DNA from: Prorocentrum cordatum
Taxonomy: Eukaryota > Sar > Dinophyceae > Prorocentrales > Prorocentraceae
Assembly (NCBI GenBank): GCA_963575745.1
Contig: CAUYUJ010014338.1
Coordinates: 491,501-555,500 of the forward strand
DNA: 64,000 nt
Direction: 5' to 3'
The notes under the pieces are model-generated. The model was not told the origin of the DNA and searched no databases. It saw only the letters and a program-made list of their open reading frames with translations. Positions 38,506 through 47,329 of this stretch are shown one piece after another. The number at the start of each line of letters is the position of its first letter. Positions within the stretch are counted from its first letter, which is position 1. Both the position numbers and the translations under genes were made by a program.

Positions 38506-40539
38506 CACGCCCATCAAGGCAGGGGCAAGGGCAGGGGCCGTGGCCGCAGGGGCAGGGGCGGCAAGGGCCGCGGCGGTCGGAGTCGAAGCGACGACACGGT
38601 GTCTCAGTCAGACAGCGAATCATCCTGGGTGGTGTCAGTGCAGACGGCGGACAAGACTGTGAATCGCGAGAAGTACTTTTTGGATGATCTGGTCGGTGTG
38701 ATTTGGGGCCCCGTGAAGAACCTGCGCCGCACCCAGATCATCTGGCCAGAGCTCGCGAAAACGATGCACCAGGGGCTGACCTTTCTTTGGACCGGCGAGG
38801 TCAAGGTGAACGGCGTGCCCTTCAACAAGTGGAGCAAGCTTCGCTTGGAACTACGGGCCAGTGTTGCACGGAGCCACTCCCACCTCTTCGGAAATCTCGA
38901 TGGGGCATCGTCGGAGCAGCTCGCCGATCAAGTTAACACGGATCTGGCAAATGCCGAAGCGACGGAGGGGGCCGACAATAAAGCCAAGGCCGCCGCAGCA
39001 GATCCCGCCGACGACGACGGTGCAGGTGTAAGCCTGTCGCAAGCTAACCTTCAGAAGCTCGGCAAGGACCGCGACTGCGTCATGGGCATCGTTTCCTTCA
39101 TGCAGCAGACGCCGCTGGAGACGCCGCCGCGCTTCCACGTCAATTTCACCGCGCTCCTTCAGGACGTCGCGAAGTGGGACCAGAACATGCGCCTGAAAGC
39201 GATCATGACTAAGATCGAACCCCTGATGGTCAAGCTGATCCCCTTCGAGTTCATCGACTTCGCCGTGCTCACGAGCACCGTTGCTCTGGAGAATAATGAG
39301 AATATCGACGACGTGTCTTTCGGCATCTTCGATACAGAGGAGAAGGCGCAGAAGTTTCGCGCCCTTCGTACCAACTACATCACGGAGCTGCTGACTGCTG
39401 GTAAGACTCATTTCAAGCTTGGCCTGGCAAAACTGGAACCAATGATTCTCACTAGGCACTTCGACACCCTGGTTGACTACGACCTCATGACAGATGCAGA
39501 GAACTGGACTTTGTTTTGGGAAAGCGTGGTCGAACACTCCGAGGCGCTGAAGAACAACAAGACATCGGTCGCCCAGATCGCCCGGAACGTCATCGAGATT
39601 GCGATGGAGGTGGAGGCGAAGGCTGACGCTATAGCGGCACCTGCGGAGCCGCCGGATGAGTCCAAGGCGTCGGCGGCGGCGCCAGCCGCCGCGGCGGCGG
39701 CTGCACAGGCAGAGAAGAGCGGCCAGAAGGACGGCAACAGCGGCGACCAGCAGCAGGACGGCAACAGCGGCGAGAAGCAGGAGGGCGGCAAGAAGACCAA
39801 GGACGGCAAGAGCGACGGCGGCGAGGGTGTGGCGGCGGAACCGGCCCGTGCCCTCAAGGAAATTGCGACGATGTTTGTGAAGGTCGATTCGTCGACTCCG
39901 AGTGCTGCTGTGCTCGAGGGCTTCGAGAAGCAGTTGGAGGGCTACCTGTGGATGACTTATGCTTCTAGCCTGGGGGCGGCCCCGCGCATGAAGGGCATGA
40001 GCGTTGTTTACGCCAAGCCGTATGACAAGCCACCCCGTCTTGTCGCGAAGACGGTGCTCGCCGATGACATTTGCTTCCCCTTCCTTGGCAGGGTTGCCCG
40101 AGTCCCCGCCAAAGGCAGCCTGCAGATCTGCGAGGCATGGGGCGTGAAGTTCTACGTCGACGGTACGAACCACCAGACCTTCACAAGCGACAACTTCGTA
40201 CCAGCATGGATGACGACGCTGACCGACGCCAAGGGGGCAACGTCTGCAACGATGAGCCTGCACAGGGAGGAAGTGGCTTGGCGATTCACATACATCCCAT
40301 TCGGCACCAAGGAAACCCAGAAGGAGGTCCGCCTCACCATCTTCTACCTGTTGCCGTCGTCTAAGGTCGTCGGCGCTAAGGAGGTCGAGCTGAGCCGCGG
40401 CCCCATCATCGAGGCGGTGACGGCCGCGCAGGTGACGGAATTCCAGAACGCCAGCAAGCGGACCCCGAAGGAGAAGACCACGCGCCAGCAGATCATGTCC
40501 ATGCCGCAATGGAAGGCCTGCAAGCACGTGTTCCTCTAA
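38492..40539 (+). CDS. Orphan gene, exon 2
   Basis: The frame runs to TAA at 40537. It starts with a Gly/Arg-rich, RGG-like low-complexity stretch (about residues 1-35, HQGRGKGRGRGRRGRGGKG), which often marks RNA binding. Then come several hundred residues of helical, charged sequence (FMQQTPLETPPRFHVNFTAL; KTHFKLGLAKLEPMILTRHF), an Ala/Gln/Gly/Asn-rich linker near 39650-39830, and a C-terminal globular part (LGRVARVPAKGSLQICEAWG; MSLHREEVAWRFTYIPFGTK). No domain is recognised. Codon use is GC-rich like the dinoflagellate average. With exon 1 the protein would be about 1100 residues. Coding is convincing; function is unknown. Confidence 0.65.
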
Positions 40540-40571
40540 AGCTTGATCGGCTCATCTGGCCAGGCCAGACA

Positions 40572-40688
40572 GCCAGGAGTGATGAGGGGGACGATGAGGA
40601 GGAGAGGAGGACGAGGAAGTTCGGAAGAGGAGGACGAGGAGGAGCAAGAGGAGGAAGATGAGGGCGAGCAGTAACTCAATCACTCCTG
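40572..40688. mobile_element. Short GGA-rich element with 11-bp terminal inverted repeats
   Basis: CCAGGAGTGAT (40572-40582) and its inverted counterpart ATCACTCCTGG (40678-40688) flank a GGA/GAGGACGAGG tract. It resembles the TIR elements at 32.4 and 38.3 kb in layout but lacks their core. It starts 33 bp after the stop of the orphan gene. Confidence 0.5.
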
Positions 40689-40689
40689 G

Positions 40690-41318
40690 ACTGGGCAGAA
40701 TTCAAGACCACGCTATTCGCAGCAGAGCGCTTTTAAATGCGCCTTCTTCCCATCATTTTGGCGACCGCCCAGAGGTGCCCTTGGATCCTTTAATTTTTGA
40801 GCGTGTGTGTGTGTGCGTCCATGGCTTTGTAAGCCAGGGGCTTGCGACGCCCGCTGGGGCGCTGGGGGCACCGCGGTCGATAGTTGCCCGTATGTGTATT
40901 TCTTTCCGCATACTTGGGTCCAACAGGGCCTGGAGCTAGGACGCACTGCAGTGCGAAGTCAGTTGCATGTTGCATGCGGGTGCGCGGCCACATCAGTCAG
41001 AGAGATCTTCTAACGAGCGCGAGCGTTGAAGACAAGGTCGCCCCCAGGGGCGCGGAGACAATGGCGCTTCACGCGCCCCAAGGGGGCGGCACTAAAGCAC
41101 GGCGGCACGAATATACGTAACCAATCCATCCTCCCTGTTAAAGCTGACCGCATCCCGTCCTCTGTGAGTCTGCGAGTGTTGGGCGCAAAGATAAACGCGC
41201 TTCACGCGCTCCCAAGGGGTCCTTGGAAGAAACGTAACCAATACATCCTCCCTGTCAACACTCATCGCATTCCGTCCTCTGTGACACTGTGTTGGTTGGT
41301 TGGTTTCTTTAACTGCAG
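40690..41318. other. Intergenic with short repeats
   Basis: It has direct repeats such as AACCAATCCATCCTCCCTGTTA (41120) and AACCAATACATCCTCCCTGTCA (41234), each followed by a near-copy of a CATCGCATCCCGTCCTCTGTGA-type segment. No gene recognised. Confidence 0.5.
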
Positions 41319-41332
41319 CCGTTGGCTTCAAG
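41319..41332 (+). other. Possible truncated spliced-leader relic
   Basis: CCGTTGGCTTCAAG equals the first bases and the last ten bases (TTGGCTCAAG) of DinoSL with one inserted T and the middle deleted. It lies 9 nt before the methyltransferase ATG. Weak on its own. Confidence 0.3.
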
Positions 41333-41341
41333 GTTTGCGCT

Positions 41342-43033
41342 ATGTTCGCGCCACAGAGGCCACACAGCATCCCGGTTGTGCAATCCTTGCGAGACTCCTT
41401 CCGATGGGCTGAGCATGGCCTCGCAGTGGTTTTGGAGCGCAGCGGTGTTTCGATCGAGAGGCTAGGTTCACATCTGCTGGGAGCGTTGCAAGTATGTACT
41501 CTGAGTACAGCCTGCTCGGGGATTGGGGGCGCAGAGGTTGCGATGTCTTTCCTGTCTAGCTGTATCCAACGCTTTGCTGGGCATCCAATCCAGACGCCCA
41601 TTGAGCCTCAGACCACCTTTGCCATCGAATGGTGCGCAAAGAATCAGTATGAGTTGATGATGCTAGACCCTCCCCCGACCTACCTTTTTGGCGACATTAC
41701 TCAGATTCTGAACCCCACTGTGTCGGACACTCTCACTTCTTGTATCAATCGGATGCACATTGACGACCTGGTCAGAGTCATAAAAACCAAAGGGTTGGTT
41801 CTCAATAAAGGCGAATGCCTTATTCATGAGAGGAGTTGTTCTTGCCGCCGGTCGCAGATACATGTGGAGACATAAGCAAACGCCCACCCACTCCAGCCCC
41901 CCAGTCCTCCCCAGGCCCTCCCCTATTTTGTCGGTCGGTGCGGGTGGTACAACTGGGTTGGGCGGTCTCTCCTCCTTCGAGGTGGCTGGCACGCCATGTC
42001 CAATGTGGTCTCGACAGCGTAGAAGAAGCAGTTCAATGCTGGATTTCAAGACCAGGCAGGATTTCTTGGTTTTTGTATGTTGGGCGGCTCAGAGGCTTCT
42101 ACTCCAAGAGGATCTGGTCGTTCACGAAAACGTCCAGGATTTCCCAATATGGCTTTTGGAAACGATATTCGCTTCAGTGTATGTAGTAAGTACGGCTATA
42201 TTAGATGTCGCCAACATGGGTTTTCCTGTGAACAGGGAGCGTAGGGTAACCATCATGATCCATAAACGTCTGATTGCAGATTATTTGCCCAGAACAATTT
42301 CCCAGTGGACATGGGCTGAATTTGCACAGTGGGTCGCCCGAGAATGTGGCATCGACTTCAGAGCTTTCTTGCTGGCGTCTTCAGATGAGCTCGAGTCCGA
42401 GCTTGCATGGGCCTCTTCGAGAAGATCATCTCGGGCCTATACCCTGCCCGTGGAGGCGCGGACCTTCGAAGGAAGCCTCAGTGACTTTGAGATCGGGAAC
42501 TTACACGCTTATATCCGAAATGGGTGCGAGGGCGCATGCATTCTAGACCAAAACCCTGATTTCCATAGCCACACTACTGGGTCTGGGCCAAACTTATTCA
42601 CCATTGTGAAATCGTCCACCTCGATCATTTACTGCGTGCGGGAGCATCGCTGGTTTACACCTCTGGAGGCGATATTGTCAATGGGATTCCCTGTCTATCC
42701 GCAGTTCGCAGATCTTGGAGGGGAGGGAAGGGAGTCAGGGGAGTTTCATTGTTCAGACGCTTGTAGATTGTAATGGGAAGTGGGGAGGGAGGCTCGACGT
42801 CTTTTTCGAGGAGGCGCGAGGCCTTTGACTTGCCCGCCCGGGCGAGGAAGGCGGTCCTAGAGCAAGCAGGGAATTCATTCAATCCTTGCATTGTTGGGTT
42901 TGCAATATTCTTTTTCATGGTGCGGCACTGCCCGTGGACCCCCGAAGCAGGCGAACCTTCGTCAGTCGTTCCACAAGCGTTGGTTCGGGCTGCTGCGATC
43001 AGTAGTCGCAGAGTCGCCAGGAGACTGTCATAG
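41342..43033 (+). CDS. Cytosine-5 DNA methyltransferase, three exons
   Basis: The enzyme transfers methyl groups from SAM to cytosine C5. Motifs in order: I LSTACSGIGGAEVAMSF (41501 on); II AIEWCAKNQYELM; FGDITQ; IV VAGTPCPMWS with catalytic Cys codon 41997-41999; VI EDLVVHENVQDFP (42112 on); VIII GFPVNRERRVTIMIHKR; IX REHRWFTPLEAILSMGFPV; X AVLEQAGNSFNPCIVGFAI (about 42850-42905). Exons are 41342-41863, 41982 to about 42717, and about 42811-43033. Intron 1 (41864-41981) begins GTGG, ends AG, and is followed by GTGG in the next exon, restoring IHVAGTPC in frame. Intron 2 seems to lack a GT donor (GAGG repeat at both edges). ATG 41342 is chosen because coding quality starts there. Total length near 490 residues is normal. 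The C-terminus after motif X is uncertain. All catalytic motifs are intact, unlike the copy at 17-19 kb. Confidence 0.85.
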
Positions 43034-43099
43034 CGAGCGCATGTCATTGCACGTACAATCTCGGTGCATTGCGAATGAAGCATTGAGCCGTCCTACAGT

Positions 43100-43171
43100 G
43101 GAGGAGGAGGAGGAGAAGGAGGAGATGGAGGAGGAGGAGAAGGAGGAGAAGGAGGAGAAGGAGGATGAGGT
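43100..43171. repeat. (GGA/GGAGAA)n tract
   Basis: GGAGGAGGAGAAGGAGGAG tract of about 70 bp just 3' of the methyltransferase gene. It could be an intron if the gene continues. Confidence 0.9.
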
Positions 43172-43234
43172 GAACTATCAATTTGCGCTGCCGCGCGAAC
43201 CCGCCAATGGAAGTTCTAAGCCCCCCTCCCCTTG

Positions 43235-43610
43235 ATAAATGCATCTCCAACTGGCGATAACATGATATACAACCCACTGCACCATGATAAACTCACTCAA
43301 CCCACTTGCCAAATACTTAAAATGACTCCGAGCAGACTGCCCAGTTGATCATTTATATCATTGTCGGTGTGAGGTTTTTCTATAATATACCAACACACGA
43401 TCGCCCTGTTGTATTAAATAAAGAAAACGCGGCGAACGCAATATCAATTACTAACGTCGCCGCGGCGTGCAAGTACAATACTACCGCGTTGCTGAAGTGT
43501 CGCGTAACATAACATAGCCTCCCACGGATGTCCAGGAGGACCTGTGCGTGAGAGGTCGGGACAGAACGTGTCTGTCCCCACGGTCCTTAAGGAGCTCCTG
43601 ACAGAAGCGC
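43235..43610. other. AT-richer intergenic segment
   Basis: Lower GC than its neighbours. It includes palindromic GGTCGGGACAGAACGTGTCTGTCCCC near 43554. No gene seen. Confidence 0.4.
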
Positions 43611-43614
43611 GGGG

Positions 43615-43830
43615 GGGTCATCAAAGACCTGGGGACCTTGATCCCCAGTGTCCTCATATGGTGTCCTATGGCCTATGGTGGTGTCCTCATGGTGGGTGTC
43701 CTTGGGTGTCTTCGTGGTGCCCCTATTTCGGTGTCCTCATGGTCATGGTGTCCTCATATGGTGGCGACCGTCGGATATCTGGTGGCGACCCATTGGTGCC
43801 CTCGAGACGTTGTCCTCTCGGAGTTCCTGG
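43615..43830. repeat. GGTGTCCTCATGG-type dispersed repeat, copy 2
   Basis: It begins GGACCTTGATCCCCAGTGTC and continues with TGTCCTCATATGGTG and TGTCCTCATGGTGG units. It is related to 28605-28815. Confidence 0.6.
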
Positions 43831-43849
43831 AGTCCCGAACTCGGATGCG

Positions 43850-44210
43850 AAGGAGGGACGGGGGAAGGAAGAGGAGGGAGTGGACGAGGTAAAGGGTGAG
43901 AAGGGGGAGGGGAAGGAGGACGGGCATAAGGAGGAGGAGGAGGGTGCCGTCTCATCCTGGTTTGTGTGCTTACTGCTAACTCACACCTCACCCCGTTCGC
44001 GAGGAAGCGTCGGAATCGAGCGCGGGCGAGGCTCTAAGGCCTGCCCGCTGCCCCCCCTGCCGACGTCGCTTGGGCCGCGGGGAGGGCGGGGCCAAAGGGA
44101 AGGGTCCAGGGGGGGAGGAGGAGGGAGGAGGAGTAGGAGTAGGAAGAAAAGGAGGTGAACGAGGAGGAGGAGGAGGAGGAGGAGGAAGAGCAGGAGGACG
44201 TGATTAATGA
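43850..44210. repeat. GGA/GGGA-rich low-complexity tract
   Basis: Two purine-rich blocks (43850-43950, 44085-44200) around a short normal segment. Frames here are Gly/Glu/Arg artefacts. Confidence 0.7.
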
Positions 44211-44629
44211 CGACCCCCTGCGTAGAACTATCTCATGATCTCATGATCATTCCGCCAGCCCTGTGCAAGGCGACCCAATGGGAATCTCCGGCGCGTGGGC
44301 CAAGTTGTGCCCGCCCGACCCTTTAGAGGAAGACACAGGCAAACCACTTTTCCCGGAAAACTGGCAACTTCGAGATTCTCGCTGTCATTTCCCAAGAAGC
44401 GTCTGCCCTAGAATCGCCGGGGTTCTTGGACACACTCTTGGGCTGGTGAGTGCGCGCGGGTTTCCAATATACGTACATACGCATGCAATACAATTCAGCG
44501 GGTTATCTCGGGAATGTTTTTTCGGATTGGTGTCCTGGGGCGCGCCCGCACCGATGTCCTCAAAGTCGAAGTTAAGGAGACCTAGGGCCTAGGGGGCGAA
44601 AGACAAGAACAAAAGAAAGGCGTCTAACA

Positions 44630-44830
44630 TATATTCCTAGAATTCTAACATTATTGTCCATATATTCCTGGAATTCTAACATTGTTGTCCAAACATTTCC
44701 TGGGATTCTAACAATATTGTCCATACATTTCCTGGGATTTTAACAATATTGTCCAAATACTTCTGCATTCTTGACATTGTTGACCCTTCATTCTGGCATT
44801 ATTGTCTTATCATGTTGGCATTATTTGACT
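44630..44830. repeat. Minisatellite of about 40 bp, five copies
   Basis: Units contain ATTCCTGGAATTCTAACATT and ATTGTCCATACATT in order. The copies drift from left to right. It is clearly AT-rich against a GC-rich background. Confidence 0.85.
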
Positions 44831-44849
44831 TTTTAGGCGGGCCTCCTGG

Positions 44850-47080
44850 CTATGGACCACTGGGACTGGACAGGCCACGGCACGACGTGGAGCTTGGTAA
44901 CGCCGAGGTTGCCAAGCTGCCAAATGCAAAAAACGAGATTGGGCAAGGGCCCTCAACCGCCGATGCGAAGAACTAAAATCTGCCGACACGTTGATCACAA
45001 GCTGGTGCCAGCAGGCACAGGTGAACGACATGTTCGCATGGAATGTCGGCGCCAGCGTACATGTTCAAAGCGGCAGAACGACCAGACATGTAGCACCTGC
45101 GCCCTAAAACAACGTTTGACCATAGCTCATCCCCGCGGCTATCATAGTGCTTGCCACCGCGGCGTATTCAGGCGCACTCCCGTCACATGTACAATATGCT
45201 GCAAGCATATCCCTGCTGGCCATCGCCCAGAGCAGCAATCATCCCAGCAGCATGTAAACTCGCCCAAGCAGAAGGTATTGTTTCGACCAATCAGAAGATA
45301 TTGCTGTTGGCTGTGACGGAAGATCGGCATGCTGCAGTGGTAGATCAAACTTGAGGCCAAGACAAGTAATATTGCTGTCCGACAAGTTGGTGCTGCAACA
45401 AGCAGAGTCAAGTTGCACTGCCAAACACTAGCGAACACCAATCGTCGCCAAATCACTGATGATACAAATCTAGGACTTGATGCACATACAACACACAACA
45501 AGACTACTAATATTCAGACACATGTAGTGGCACTGGTGGCGACAGAGCAGCACCCAATTCTGACAACCCCAATGCACACACACACACACACGCACACACA
45601 GGCACACACACACACAGCACACACAGAAACATCACCACATCAGCCCGGCCCCGACGGTGCTCAAGCTGGCTACTGCTAGAAGGCATTACATCTGGCACCT
45701 GCTGCTTCCTCTCATCCCCCTCACCCACCCACTAGCGGAGGTGAAAACTGGATCGGCGACAGCAGTTGGCCCGCAGCCCTGGTCTGACCATTCTCACAAT
45801 CGCACTATCAATCAACATCGAATCGCAATATTGGGTCGGAGCAGAACGGATGCGCACCGAATCGGGCTACATTCGCACGGAGTCGCAACCGACTCGAGCC
45901 AGCCACGGCAAGGAACAAACCTATTCCTTGTGAAAACAAAGTTGTATTTCCTGAAGCACACCACACTTGGAAACGGCCGTGGGGCCTGCGCTGGATGGGT
46001 CACGAGAGAATGTGCCAAGAGGGGGGGACGAGGGCAAATCATCTCGAAATCGGTCCATGTACCCCTCCCGGGGTAGAAACTAACAAGTTGTTCGAGCCGC
46101 CCAGCCGTGGCGACGAGGGGGGCCCTTCTCCCCCATTCTGCTGGCCGAACTACTGTTTGGACATCTCAGCCCCCCAGCAGGCACCAACAACAAACCACAC
46201 TCCCTACACCCACCGTGTTGCCAAGTGTTGCTCAGCGTGTTGCCGAGTGTTGCTTCGTCGAACGAGATATCACGCGATGGGGCGGGGCAGATCAAAGAGC
46301 ACCCGGGATTTGCTAGCCCGAGGCTTTACGCTATGCTGAGAGAAAAGCCTTCCCAGGCCCTCAAGAAATCGAAGTCGAGACCACCCACCCAAGCAGTTGC
46401 TCAAACTGGCGATTTGAAGAGCACGTGGTCTGCCTGCCGCTGCTCCACCAAGTTTCTACGGTTCCAATGCGAACGTGTTGGACGGAGCGGCAACGAGGAT
46501 TCCTGTGGACTTGGCCAAATGCTCTGATCTGACCTGAGCGGGCCCACTGGGTGGCCCAGTGGTCCCCAGACGCTTCTGGCGGCGCACAGAGAGGGGTTGG
46601 CACGCAGCGGGGAGGGACCTAAGAAGGCTAGGGTCTTCTCAGAAACCCTCCCGCGCTCTAAGAAGGCTTCTTAGAAGCCCCCGGGCCCTGGAAAGAAGCC
46701 CCCCTGCGTTCTCAGAAGGTCCACCCTCCCGAATCGCCACCCCTCTTGCGTGCGCCGCTAGCACTCGCTGGTGACCCCCGAGAGAATCTAGTCCCACCTG
46801 GGAGGCGGGTGGGGTCGGGTCGTGTCCGTCGGGCGATCACTGAACACGGCAGATTCGTGTCGTGCCAGATTCGGCGATGGTTTCTAACGCCACGTGGATC
46901 GTTCAGCCTTGAGTGCTCGTGGCTCCCCAATAGCGCATGCGGGTAGATATCGGCCGGCTCTGGGCCACCGCGCTGGGGTCGCCACCGCGTCGGTACGACC
47001 CTGAGATCCGACGTGACAAAAAAAATAATCGTACGAAGAATCTCGGTCAAAGCCCTGGACCCCATCTTTCCGATGCATTT
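44850..47080. other. No gene recognised
   Basis: Includes a (CA)n tract at 45572-45622 and self-complementary AAGAAGGCTTCTTAGAAGCC near 46661. The many short frames carry no motif. Probably intergenic. Confidence 0.4.
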
Positions 47081-47329
47081 GTCGAACCAGATCGATCCGT
47101 GAGGGCCCCAGGGCCCGAAACAAGGCAAAATCGCCCGTTGCAAACAAATTGCGACGCCAGGATTCTGGGGGACACGAACCTGCCGTAGCCCTGCGAACCA
47201 CTGCGTCCTCACCTGTCTACTCGAGACCTCGCGCGAACGCAACGGTAGTCAGTGCTGGCGCAGATCCGCCCCCCACCGCCACGCGCCCCGCGGCTCGCGC
47301 TGGCGACCCGGCTCAGGCCAGGTCCAACT

